A stretch of DNA of 15,421 bases from Haloferacaceae archaeon (GTDB taxonomy: Archaea > Halobacteriota > Halobacteria > Halobacteriales > Haloferacaceae). Of this stretch, positions 6,881 through 14,402 are shown piece by piece. Numbering within the stretch: position 1 is the first letter of the stretch; every line of letters begins with the position of its first letter. The notes under the pieces were generated by a model. That model did not search any database, had not been told where the DNA came from, and worked only from the letters and a program-made list of their open reading frames with translations. The translations under genes and the position numbers were made by a program. The stretch is from positions 1 to 15,421 of the forward strand of contig JAHENP010000056.1 of NCBI GenBank assembly GCA_018609965.1, given 5' to 3'.

Positions 6881-7357
6881 TCACTCGTCGTCGGTGTCGA
6901 GAACGTTGTCCACACGATTTCGAAGCTTTTCGAGGTTCCCATTCACCTCTTCCGGGGCCGCTGTCCCCATCTCTACAGCAATTTTGCTGTTCTGTACGTG
7001 TTTTAGATGTATATCTTCGAAGTTAAGTTGCGTGCGGAGTGGCCGCGCTTGCTCGCTCCCGAACGACTGATCGGATTCAACTGTCACCCTCACCGTACAG
7101 TCTCCGCGAAAGTTTAACACGGGCTTGAACACCCAGTACAGCACCCCGTCCTGCTCGTCAACGTAAGTTTCCTCTACTACCAGGGTGTGCTCCTTACCGG
7201 GATACTCTCCGTTCTGCCCCCCCGTGTTTAGCTCCTGATCGATCAGCAGTTTCTGCTGTTTCTCGTCGATCTCGTCGGTCCGTAGGAGCAGTCTAAGAAA
7301 GTACGCAACCGGCATCAACAGCACCCGCACCCCCTCAGCGGTGAGTCTGTCGGGCAT
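6881..7357 (-). CDS. Orphan 158-residue protein of the island cassette
   Basis: I do not recognise a family. Residues 11-25 (RVLLMPVAYFLRLLL) form a short hydrophobic or amphipathic helix that might touch a membrane or bury in a partner; it is short for a transmembrane helix and bears two arginines. The centre (57-95) is beta-rich: HTLVVEETYV, VLYWVFKPVLNF and CTVRVTVES look like strands of a small sandwich. The C-terminus is an acidic helix ending DTDDE. It lies between the methyltransferase (69-base gap) and the helicase (51-base gap) on the same strand, so a role in the same system is likely, for example as adaptor or regulator (inference). Its DNA is visibly less GC-rich than the core genes, consistent with transfer. 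ATG 7357 fits leaderless spacing from a TATA-like box. Confidence 0.72.
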   Translation of the reverse strand: MPDRLTAEGVRVLLMPVAYFLRLLLRTDEIDEKQQKLLIDQELNTGGQNGEYPGKEHTLVVEETYVDEQDGVLYWVFKPVLNFRGDCTVRVTVESDQSFGSEQARPLRTQLNFEDIHLKHVQNSKIAVEMGTAAPEEVNGNLEKLRNRVDNVLDTDDE

Positions 7358-7380
7358 GCTTGCCTACTAATTCTGCGGGG

Positions 7381-7390
7381 TTAGAATAAG
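7381..7390 (-). promoter_or_regulatory. Candidate TATA box for the orphan cassette gene
   Basis: CTTATTCTAA on the minus strand is centred about 29 bases before the ATG at 7357, ideal for a leaderless haloarchaeal transcript. It lies in the 69-base gap behind the methyltransferase stop. Confidence 0.55.
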
Positions 7391-7426
7391 TCTACTGTGT
7401 CAACGCATCCCATCCCCGTACTCCGC

Positions 7427-10400
7427 CTACAACCGTCCCTCCCACTCGTCGTACCACTCCAACACCGCCGCCAGCCGCGGCTCGTGGTCCCAGTTGTCGT
7501 GGAACGTCTCGAAGATCACTTCGACGTGTTCACGCGTCAGCCCGTAGAGGTGGGCCACGACCGCGTCGAGTTCGTGGATCTTCGCCTGCTTCTCGCTCTC
7601 GGTCAGTGGGCCGTAGTCGACGCCGACCGCGTCTGCCCAGTCGGCGTAGCGGTCGTCGACTGCGGCGAGTCGGCCGGCGAGTTCCACGACGCGCTGGCGG
7701 AGTGTGGAGTCGCGACCCGGGCGGGGGACGGGAAGGGCGTTCAGGATGTGATAAGTGAGGTGCACCTCAACAAACAACCTTGAGTACCAGTCTAGAGGGA
7801 TTGAACTAAGAACTCCCAGTAGATATGCTTCATCTTCTTTACATCCTTTGGGGAATATAAAGTACGGTGAGGTATGGTTTAGCAACGTATTTGGGGGGAC
7901 GAGAGCAGGAACTGTAGTCCGAGAGTTAGTTCGCTGTGTAATATCGCGAAATGAGATTCTTGGACTATGATAAGCAAGTGTCTCGGCATTATCTATCCAC
8001 TCTTGATCCATCTTTGAGAATGGCGATCGACTCCCAGCGTATTTGTATGAATTTTTTCGAGAATTAAATATATATTTAGAAGCAACCTCTGGATCAGCAT
8101 ATGCGTACCTATCGCCTGTGTCTGGGTCCCAAAGTGAGAAGGAACTACCCTTATAAACTGGCCAAAGATCATCAGTGGAATCCGTGTCAAAAATCATGAT
8201 CTGTGTTCCATCGTCCGCTTTCTTATCCTGAGTAGCATGGAGTTCGGTTGCTGGGACAGCCATCCACTCTCCTTCAGTCTGGAGATTTGGAGCGGAAGAA
8301 AGGACGCCAAACGGCTCTATAGACTCTGGATTATCTGGCAAAAGCGGGAAAACTGCTGTCTCAGTCCAATTCTTTGCAGTTTCAATATCAAATTCGTAAG
8401 GATCCTTTGCGACCCCCTGCTGAAACTGACGATTGGTTGAATACGGCCCACGGAGTGGAACTGTTTGGCCGTTAGAACCGTTTTTACTTGCGCTGATTAG
8501 GGCTATTGTCATGCGGTTCCCAACTCCATCAAATGCCCACGAAGAGCTATTTTTTATAAATGTAGTGTCATGTATATTCCCTTTATTAAGAATTTCTGTT
8601 CGGAATTCTTTTGATGATGAATTTGCAAATGCTCCTCGTGGAAGAACCGCACCAATTTTTCCGTTCGACGCACAAAGATCCCAAAACCTCCAAGAGAAAG
8701 CTAGGTACATATCGGGGTCTCCGCCACCGATACCCGGATATGGTCCATTCGTCAGAATTTGGCTAAGTTTCTCGCTCCTGTCACGCTCCTCTTGATACTC
8801 AGATGATAAGTCCGGACGCTCTTCGCGTAACTTCTGAATTCGTTTTTCACGCTCTGATTGCGTAACCGATCTCTGTAGTCCAGGGTAGTAGCGTGCCCAA
8901 AATATGTGTTCTTCACTTTTCGCTTTCTCCCACGGCGGATTCCCGACCAGACAGTCGAACCCGGGATTCTCGCCGACGAACACCTCCGGGAACCCGGTCG
9001 GGAAGTGGAACGCGTCGACAGACTCCAGCAGGCCCGTCGCGGCGTCGTAGCTGGACGTGATCGTCACGTCGTCGACATGCTGGTCCGAGACCACGGACGT
9101 GTCGACGCGGTCGTCGTCGTCGATCCGCGCGGCCGCGAGCACGTCGAACCGGGCGTCGACGTCCGACAGTTGCGTCTCGATCTCCGCGCGGAGCGTCCGC
9201 GCTTCCGCCACCTCCGCGGCGCTGGCGTCTGCGAACTGGCCCAGATCGTCGATCTTCGTCTCGATTTCGTCCATCACGTCCGTCCCGGCGGTGTCCGCGA
9301 AGTCGCCCAACGACACCTGCTGGTCGTCCGTGAGGTCCAGTTCGTCGTCCACTTCGTCCAACGTGCCGACGCCCGCCAACGCGTCGCCCGTCCGCAGGTT
9401 GTAGTCCAAGAACGTCAACGGCAGCCCGGGGACGAACGTGTGAATCCACAGCGACAGCCGCGCCAACTCCGTCGCCAACGGGTTCAGGTCGACGCCGTAC
9501 ACACACCGCCGCGCGATCTGTCGGCGCAACACCTGATCGCGCTCGATCTCCGGCTCCGCGTCCGTGTGCGTGAACTTCTCTCTGGCCTCCGTCCGCAGCG
9601 TCTCCAGTTCGTTCTCGACGCGCGCCAACTGTCGCTCCGCGAGGTAGTCCGAGAACGCCTTCTCGATCCGGTCGACCGCGCCGACGAGGAAGTGGCCCGA
9701 CCCCATCGCCACGTCCGCAACCCGGAAGTCGAAGAAGTTCGCCGCCGCCTCCGCGTCGCTCATCTCGTCGAGCTTCGCGAGGTGGTCCTCCAACGCTGGC
9801 TCCAACGAGTGGTCTAACAGGTGTTCGACGAATGTGGACTTGGTGTAGTACGTCCCCGTCGCCTTCCGCTCGCCGGAGAGCCCGTGGAGGTACACCTCAC
9901 CTGCCTCGGCGACCACGTCCTCGGGGTCGGTGTCCTCGTCTGCGGGGACGTACTGACCGTCGTCTGTCGTCAGGTCCCGATCCGCCTGCGACAGCTCCGA
10001 CTCCAACAACCCCTCGTAGATCACGCCGAACTCCCGGACGCCGATGTCCCGGAAGTCCACCGGCCCCTTCACCCCCTCTTCTGGTGCCTCGTCGACGAGC
10101 AACCGGTAGAGGATCGGCGCGAACACCTCGTCGGTGAGTTCAATCTCCGCGAGCCGCGCGCCCGCCGGCGACATCTCCGGGTCCGACGACAACAGCGTGC
10201 CGTCGTACTCCGGCAGTCCCCACGCGCTCTGGCCGTCGTGGATCGCCGTGAACAGCCGTTGGAGGTCGTCCCAGTAAGTCGTCGAGTCGTCGAAGGTGAC
10301 GCTCTCCTCCTGGCTGATCTGGTGGAGTTCCTTCGCAGTCTCCTTGAGCGACCGGCGCTCGTACCCCTCTGCGTACCGCGGCAGGTGCCGCTCGTCTTCT

Positions 10401-11506
10401 GCGTACGCGACGAACAACAGCCGGTAGAGGAGATACAACGCCATCTCGTACGTCTCGTCTAACTGCTCGCGATCCAGATCGTCGACATCACGCGCCACCG
10501 CGATCGCCTCTGCGAGATCCGGCACTACGTCGTCGTAAATCCGTTCCCGGAGCCGTTCGCTCAGGTCGGCGGCATACTCCTCCGAGTCCAACTGAATCTC
10601 CGCCAGGGTGCCGCCGTCCCGGAGGGCGTCGGCGGAGAACAACAACCAGAGGTAGCCCGCTCGACCCGGTGAGAGAAGACTCGTGTCGACCTCGACGTAC
10701 GTATCCGTTCGCCCCCGCGATCCGAAACTCGCGCTCGGGTCCGTCGTGTACAACCGGAGCCGGTCGCCGTCCGACGCGACGACGTAGTCGAGGTTGTGGC
10801 TCTCGGCGGCGTTGAGTGCATATCCCACCGGCGTGTCACCGAACTGGTCTGACGGCTGGTCGAACGCGTCACCGTCGTCGATGAACACCGCCACGGCTTG
10901 CTGGCGACCACTCGACCCGTGTTTCAACACGTACTCGTAGCCGTCGCCCCGCTCGATCTCGTAGCCGAGCCCCTCGACCAACGCCTGCCCGGCTTTGTCC
11001 AACAACGGCACCGACTCGTTGGTTGCGGTATCCCAGTCGCCCCGTTCCGGAACACCCTCTCGGAGTTCGTGGGTTGCGAGCAATCCCTGGTTCCGGACGC
11101 CGACGAGGTCGTCACCGAGCTTCTCGACTGCCTCGCCGAGAAACCGTCTTACGGCGATCTGTGACGGCTTCTCCAGCCCGACGGCACCGACCCGGACGAG
11201 TTGGTCGGGGTCAACCCCGCGGACGACATCCGGCTCCTCCCCCGAGGGGCCGCACAACACGGCTTCCCTCTCTCCTCCTCGGTCGTAGGTAGTGATCAAC
11301 AAGACGGGGATCGAGCGACCGGCCCGGCGGTCGTTCCATGTCTGCTGGAGCCAACTCTTCGGTGGTCGATCGTCACGCTCTGTCACTACCACCTCCAACG
11401 GGTTCCCGGTCCTCGTGTAGTACGTACACTCCGCACCGGTTCGGTCGGACTCCCAGTCCCGCCCGTCTACGGGAAAACGATCTTCCATCCCCGGATTCTC
11501 TAGCAT
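7427..11506 (-). CDS. Eco57I/PglX-like N6-adenine DNA methyltransferase
   Basis: This 1359-residue protein is a large adenine-specific DNA methyltransferase of the kind found in type IIG, BREX and DISARM systems. The SAM-binding motif is VADVAMGSGHFLVG (596-609), with YGVDLNPLATELA (670-682) and the catalytic NPPW (856-859). Before these come GVIYEGLLE (494-502) and ATGTYYT (549-555), typical of the family. Residues about 170-255 resemble the restriction-endonuclease-like domain of type IIG enzymes (GYALNAAESHNLDYVVASDGDRLRLYT), but AVAVFIDD stands where E-x-K is expected, so nuclease activity is doubtful. Residues about 862-1245 should hold target recognition and end with DWYSR and LNALPVPRP; their DNA is AT-rich. 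A helical tail (1250-1359) closes the protein. ATG 11488 (MEDRFPVDG) is an alternative start; the extra six codons include rare CTA and AAT. It is the first gene of the cassette. Confidence 0.9.
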   Translation of the reverse strand: MLENPGMEDRFPVDGRDWESDRTGAECTYYTRTGNPLEVVVTERDDRPPKSWLQQTWNDRRAGRSIPVLLITTYDRGGEREAVLCGPSGEEPDVVRGVDPDQLVRVGAVGLEKPSQIAVRRFLGEAVEKLGDDLVGVRNQGLLATHELREGVPERGDWDTATNESVPLLDKAGQALVEGLGYEIERGDGYEYVLKHGSSGRQQAVAVFIDDGDAFDQPSDQFGDTPVGYALNAAESHNLDYVVASDGDRLRLYTTDPSASFGSRGRTDTYVEVDTSLLSPGRAGYLWLLFSADALRDGGTLAEIQLDSEEYAADLSERLRERIYDDVVPDLAEAIAVARDVDDLDREQLDETYEMALYLLYRLLFVAYAEDERHLPRYAEGYERRSLKETAKELHQISQEESVTFDDSTTYWDDLQRLFTAIHDGQSAWGLPEYDGTLLSSDPEMSPAGARLAEIELTDEVFAPILYRLLVDEAPEEGVKGPVDFRDIGVREFGVIYEGLLESELSQADRDLTTDDGQYVPADEDTDPEDVVAEAGEVYLHGLSGERKATGTYYTKSTFVEHLLDHSLEPALEDHLAKLDEMSDAEAAANFFDFRVADVAMGSGHFLVGAVDRIEKAFSDYLAERQLARVENELETLRTEAREKFTHTDAEPEIERDQVLRRQIARRCVYGVDLNPLATELARLSLWIHTFVPGLPLTFLDYNLRTGDALAGVGTLDEVDDELDLTDDQQVSLGDFADTAGTDVMDEIETKIDDLGQFADASAAEVAEARTLRAEIETQLSDVDARFDVLAAARIDDDDRVDTSVVSDQHVDDVTITSSYDAATGLLESVDAFHFPTGFPEVFVGENPGFDCLVGNPPWEKAKSEEHIFWARYYPGLQRSVTQSEREKRIQKLREERPDLSSEYQEERDRSEKLSQILTNGPYPGIGGGDPDMYLAFSWRFWDLCASNGKIGAVLPRGAFANSSSKEFRTEILNKGNIHDTTFIKNSSSWAFDGVGNRMTIALISASKNGSNGQTVPLRGPYSTNRQFQQGVAKDPYEFDIETAKNWTETAVFPLLPDNPESIEPFGVLSSAPNLQTEGEWMAVPATELHATQDKKADDGTQIMIFDTDSTDDLWPVYKGSSFSLWDPDTGDRYAYADPEVASKYIFNSRKNSYKYAGSRSPFSKMDQEWIDNAETLAYHSPRISFRDITQRTNSRTTVPALVPPNTLLNHTSPYFIFPKGCKEDEAYLLGVLSSIPLDWYSRLFVEVHLTYHILNALPVPRPGRDSTLRQRVVELAGRLAAVDDRYADWADAVGVDYGPLTESEKQAKIHELDAVVAHLYGLTREHVEVIFETFHDNWDHEPRLAAVLEWYDEWEGRL
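7770..8935. other. AT-rich block inside the methyltransferase gene
   Basis: Base composition changes abruptly here: runs such as TTTTTTATAAATG and AATTAAATATATATTT appear within a gene that is otherwise as GC-rich as its neighbours. The right edge coincides with the catalytic NPPW codons and the left edge with the return to the GC-rich LNALPVPRP coding. The block maps to the presumed target-recognition domain, residues about 860-1245. Confidence 0.75.
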
Positions 11507-11605
11507 CTGTAGTGATTACTCTTTCCGTTGTACCGACTGACAGCGGCGGGAAACCACGAACAGACGGAAGCTATGTCACACCTGCCCTCACCGACACGTC
11601 TCTCT
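11507..11605. other. Right-hand intergenic end of the island
   Basis: The 99 bases between the methyltransferase start and the right direct repeat hold no gene. Minus-strand AGTAATCA (about 11512-11519) is a weak TATA-like candidate that would suit a leaderless start at ATG 11488. No att-like dyad or integrase site is evident. Confidence 0.35.
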
Positions 11606-11690
11606 GTCTCAGACGAGGAACCAGACGACGGCTCCCGAGATGAACACCACCTTCAGCGTCGTGTTGAGGAGGATCACCGTCGAGCCGAAC
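11606..11690. repeat. Right direct repeat of the island (3' end of the intact membrane-protein gene)
   Basis: This segment matches 3314-3398 in the same orientation with 8 mismatches in 85 and no gaps. It is the functional 3' end of the membrane-protein gene, including the TGA at 11609-11611. Similarity stops at both ends, so the repeat is confined to the gene end. Confidence 0.85.
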
Positions 11691-12676
11691 GACGCCCCCC
11701 AGATCCCGTACTGGAACGGGATCGACCGCTTGAACGTCGAGACGGCGAAGGTGACGATCCCACCCAGCAACATCGTCACGACGGCCTGATCGACGGTCAG
11801 CGCGTCGCCGATCAACGGCGCGACCGTCGCCGCGCCGGCGGTGGTGTCGAACGCGAACACGACGATGGCCGGCACCGCCGCGGCCGGCAGCCCCGCCACA
11901 TCCGCCAGCGGCCCCGCGGCGGCCGACAACGACCGGAAGGCGTCGGCGGCCGCCAACACGGAGACGAGCAGGTACACTGCCGCCAGCCGCGGGACGATCC
12001 GCCGGAGCTTCCCGCCGGTCGACTCCCAGGCGTCCGCGACTGCCGCCCGGAGCTGGCTCGCTCTCGTCTCTCCCCCGTCTGGGCTGTCGTCTCCCCCACC
12101 ATCTGTCGCGGCCTCAGTCTCGACGGCCACGCTCTCGTCGATGTCCCGTTCGGACAACAACAACGCCCCCGCGAGCACACCAGTCAGGGTGATCCCGAGC
12201 GCGATCCCGCCGCGGGTGGCGACGTACAACACCCCGGTCTCACGGCCGAGGATCGGGATGATCACGGGCACGTAGAAGGTGAAGACGTGTTGAGCGAACC
12301 CGAAGAACGTGTTTACCGTCACCGCCACCAGCGTCGCGCGGTCCGACAGCCGGCCGGACTCCCGAAACTCCGCGAGCATCCCGTAGCCGGCGGTCGTCGA
12401 CGCCGCCGTCGTGAGGATCGCCGTACCGACCTCGCTGGGCAGGTTCGCCGGCCCGGTGAGATACCGCGACACGCCGGCGACCTTCTCGACGGCACCCAAC
12501 GACACCGCGAGGTTGGCCAGAAACACACCGGCCGAGATCAGCAGCGAGATCCGGAGAACGCGCTCCCCGGCCCGCGGCAACACGGTCCCGTAGTCGACGG
12601 CCGCGAGCGTTCGAATCGCCGCAGTCGCGCTCTCGACAACCGCGTCCACCGGCGCCTGTGCGAGGACGACCGTCAC
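11609..12676 (-). CDS. Nucleoside-recognition (GATE-type) membrane protein
   Basis: An integral membrane protein of about 355 residues with several hydrophobic segments, for example RISLLISAGVFLANLAVSL and the final VVFISGAVVWFLV. Two related loop-helix motifs, TTAASTTAGYGMLAEF in the N-terminal half and FDTTAGAATVAPLIGDAL in the C-terminal half, suggest the internal repeat of GATE/nucleoside-recognition transport-like proteins. A charged acidic linker (ERDIDESV to GGETRASQ) joins the halves. The substrate is unknown. GTG 12676 (MTVVLAQAPVD) is preferred because the 22 residues added by ATG 12742 are hydrophilic and look unconserved. Neither start has a clear TATA box, and the gene follows ftsY on the same strand, so read-through is possible. 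Its 3' end is the insertion point of the island and is duplicated at 3317. Confidence 0.78.
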   Translation of the reverse strand: MTVVLAQAPVDAVVESATAAIRTLAAVDYGTVLPRAGERVLRISLLISAGVFLANLAVSLGAVEKVAGVSRYLTGPANLPSEVGTAILTTAASTTAGYGMLAEFRESGRLSDRATLVAVTVNTFFGFAQHVFTFYVPVIIPILGRETGVLYVATRGGIALGITLTGVLAGALLLSERDIDESVAVETEAATDGGGDDSPDGGETRASQLRAAVADAWESTGGKLRRIVPRLAAVYLLVSVLAAADAFRSLSAAAGPLADVAGLPAAAVPAIVVFAFDTTAGAATVAPLIGDALTVDQAVVTMLLGGIVTFAVSTFKRSIPFQYGIWGASFGSTVILLNTTLKVVFISGAVVWFLV

Positions 12677-12761
12677 GGATTCGACTCGGAACGCGGGCGA
12701 CGTGTGCGTGTCGGTTCTCCCGGTCGGTGGGAGCGACACCACAGCCGAGAGACCACACCCG

Positions 12762-12765
12762 AAAA
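12762..12765 (-). terminator. Possible T-tract terminator after ftsY
   Basis: CTCTTTTCGG on the minus strand directly follows the ftsY stop. Short U-tracts without a hairpin end many archaeal transcripts, but four T's are a weak signal. Confidence 0.3.
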
Positions 12766-12769
12766 GAGG

Positions 12770-13924
12770 CTACTCCTCACCCAGCAGGCTGTCGACGAGC
12801 GCCGCCGGCTCGAACCGCTCGATGTCGTCGTACCCCTGCCCGACACCCAGGAACAAGACGGGTTTACCGGTGACGTACGCGACCGAGATCGCCGCCCCAC
12901 CCGAGGAGTCGGCGTCGGCCTTCGTCAACACCGCGCCGTCGATTGCGGCGGCGTCGTCGAACTCCCGAGCACGCTCGACAGCGTCCTGGCCGGCGACCGC
13001 CTCGTCGACGAACAACGTCATGTCCGGCTCGACCACGCGGTCGATCTTCGACAGCTGCTCCATCAGGTCCTCGGAGGTGTGGAGCCGTCCGGCCGTGTCA
13101 CCCAACACCACGTCGATCCCGTTCGCCTCGGCGTACTCGACGGCGTCGTACACCACCGCCGCCGGGTCACCACCCTGTTCGTGGGTGATGATCTCCGTGT
13201 CCAACGCCTCGGCGTGTTGGCTGATCTGCTCGTTCGCGCCGGCACGGTACGTGTCACCGTTGGCCATCACCGTCGACAACCCACGTTCCTCGAAATACTG
13301 TGAGAGCTTGGCGATTGTCGTCGTCTTCCCGACACCGTTGATCCCGGTGAACACGATGGTGACGGGTTTGTCGGCCTCCCGAACGCGGCGCTCGAAGTCG
13401 AACTGCCCAACGGCGATCACGTCCAACAGTGCGTCCCGGAGCGCTTCCGTCACCAACTCCTCGGTGGTGTCGACCTGCGCGCGCATCTCGCCGATCAGGC
13501 TCTCCCGGATCGACTCCAACATCTCCTCGGCGACGCTCATCTCCACGTCGGAGTCCAACAACGCCATCTCCAGATCCCACAGCTGGTCCTCCAGATCGCC
13601 CTCCTCAATGATCACACGACCCGTCGCGAACGCGGCCGCACGCTTCAGCCGCCCCGGCCCACCGTCCTCGTCGTCGGCCGCCTCGTCTGCTCCTCCGGCG
13701 TCTACTTCTCCGGCGTCGCCCGGCTCGTCAGCCTCGGCCGTCGCTGGCGGCTCGGTGTCGGCTGTCTGTCCCGTCCCCGCCTCTGCTGCTGCCGCCTCTG
13801 TTTCGGCCGCCGCTTCTTGAGCCTCCGCCGCTGCTTCCGTCTCCGCGGCTTCGGCCTGTTCTTCGACCTCTTCGGCGGCGTCGTCCCGGAACGAGGAGAG
13901 CTTGTCCTTCAGCCCGTCGAACAT
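12770..13924 (-). CDS. ftsY: Signal recognition particle receptor FtsY
   Basis: FtsY is the membrane-associated GTPase that receives SRP-ribosome complexes; it forms a twin-GTPase dimer with SRP54. The 384-residue product begins MFDGLKDKLSSF, an amphipathic lipid-binding helix. An acidic Ala/Glu-rich linker follows (about 14-90), then the N domain (about 92-180) and the G domain: GINGVGKT (194-201), DTYRAGANEQ (224-233), DTAGR (276-280) and TKAD (334-337). The C-terminal FEPAALVDSLLGEE is typical. The ATG lies one base beyond the prefoldin stop codon, so the gene is translated from the rpl18a-pfdA-ftsY transcript. The long acidic linker is usual in haloarchaea. Assignment is secure. Confidence 0.97.
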   Translation of the reverse strand: MFDGLKDKLSSFRDDAAEEVEEQAEAAETEAAAEAQEAAAETEAAAAEAGTGQTADTEPPATAEADEPGDAGEVDAGGADEAADDEDGGPGRLKRAAAFATGRVIIEEGDLEDQLWDLEMALLDSDVEMSVAEEMLESIRESLIGEMRAQVDTTEELVTEALRDALLDVIAVGQFDFERRVREADKPVTIVFTGINGVGKTTTIAKLSQYFEERGLSTVMANGDTYRAGANEQISQHAEALDTEIITHEQGGDPAAVVYDAVEYAEANGIDVVLGDTAGRLHTSEDLMEQLSKIDRVVEPDMTLFVDEAVAGQDAVERAREFDDAAAIDGAVLTKADADSSGGAAISVAYVTGKPVLFLGVGQGYDDIERFEPAALVDSLLGEE

Positions 13925-13925
13925 G

Positions 13926-14402
13926 TCACTCCTCGTCGCCCTGCATCTGCTGCATCTGCTGCATCTGTTGTTGCTGCATCTGTTGTTGCATCTGCTGGGC
14001 GCGTTGCTCCAACTCGTCGGACTCGTCCTGCAGGTCGGCCCGCTCCGAGCGGAGTTCGTCGATCTGGTCGTCGACGGAGTCGCGTTTCCGCTCCAACGCG
14101 TCGACGGCGTCGTCCTGGTCCTGCTCGGCCGCGTAGCCGCCGCCCAGCGAGACGATCACTTCGTCGATATCCTGGATCTCGGCACGGAGGTACGCCCCAC
14201 CGCCCAACGGCACCTGCACCGTCGCGCCCGAATCCAACGTCTCGATGGCGTCGATCGCCTCGCCGATCTCGGTTTGTTCCTGCTGGAGGTCGCCGATCTC
14301 CTCGCTGAGTTCGTCGATCTCGGCGTCGATCGCCTCCAACTCCTGGCTGATCTGTTGGAGTTGCTGCTGGCCGCCGCCACCACCGCCACCACCGAGGCTC
14401 AT
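13926..14402 (-). CDS. pfdA: Prefoldin alpha subunit
   Basis: Prefoldin alpha forms, with beta subunits, the hexameric chaperone that holds unfolded proteins for the thermosome. The 158-residue protein shows two long coiled coils (about 13-57 and 93-150) joined by the beta-hairpin region with VQVPLGGGAYLRAEI and VIVSLGGGYAAE, the alpha-subunit hallmark. It starts with MSL and eight glycines. The C-terminus is a Gln/Met repeat (QQMQQQMQQQQM and so on) ending GDEE. Its ATG overlaps the rpl18a stop by four bases (ATGA), indicating coupled translation, and ftsY starts one base after its own stop. Confidence 0.94.
   Translation of the reverse strand: MSLGGGGGGGGQQQLQQISQELEAIDAEIDELSEEIGDLQQEQTEIGEAIDAIETLDSGATVQVPLGGGAYLRAEIQDIDEVIVSLGGGYAAEQDQDDAVDALERKRDSVDDQIDELRSERADLQDESDELEQRAQQMQQQMQQQQMQQMQQMQGDEE
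13941..13997 (-). repeat. Gln/Met-coding low-complexity tract in pfdA
   Basis: Repeated CTGCAT and TTG triplets on the plus strand encode alternating glutamines and methionines at the prefoldin C-terminus. Such a tract can change length by slippage. Confidence 0.65.

Larger units (their letters stand above)
3399..11605. mobile_element. Putative genomic island carrying a methyltransferase-helicase cassette
   Basis: About 8.2 kb lies between two 85-bp imperfect direct repeats that are both the 3' end of the same gene. It contains exactly three genes on one strand: a large adenine methyltransferase, a 158-residue orphan and a PLD-helicase. This matches an island that inserts at a gene's 3' end and restores it with its own copy. 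No integrase, transposase or tRNA lies between the repeats, so entry would need an integrase in trans, a lost one, or homologous recombination through the shared gene end. The boundaries are seen in sequence; the mechanism is inferred. Confidence 0.65.

Noticed and set aside
3479..11506. A complete DISARM or BREX locus
   Set aside because: Neither DrmA, DrmB and separate DrmC nor BREX BrxA/B/C/Z components are present; only methyltransferase-like and helicase-like parts match.
2842..11582. Shared 11-mer TATGTCACACC at 2842-2852 and 11572-11582 as a further island repeat
   Set aside because: The match does not extend beyond 11 bases, and the left copy lies outside the 85-bp repeat. Chance is a sufficient explanation.
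12677..12742. N-terminal extension of the membrane protein from ATG 12742
   Set aside because: The added 22 residues are hydrophilic and unlike the family start, and GTG 12676 gives a natural N-terminus. The ATG remains possible and is noted in the feature.
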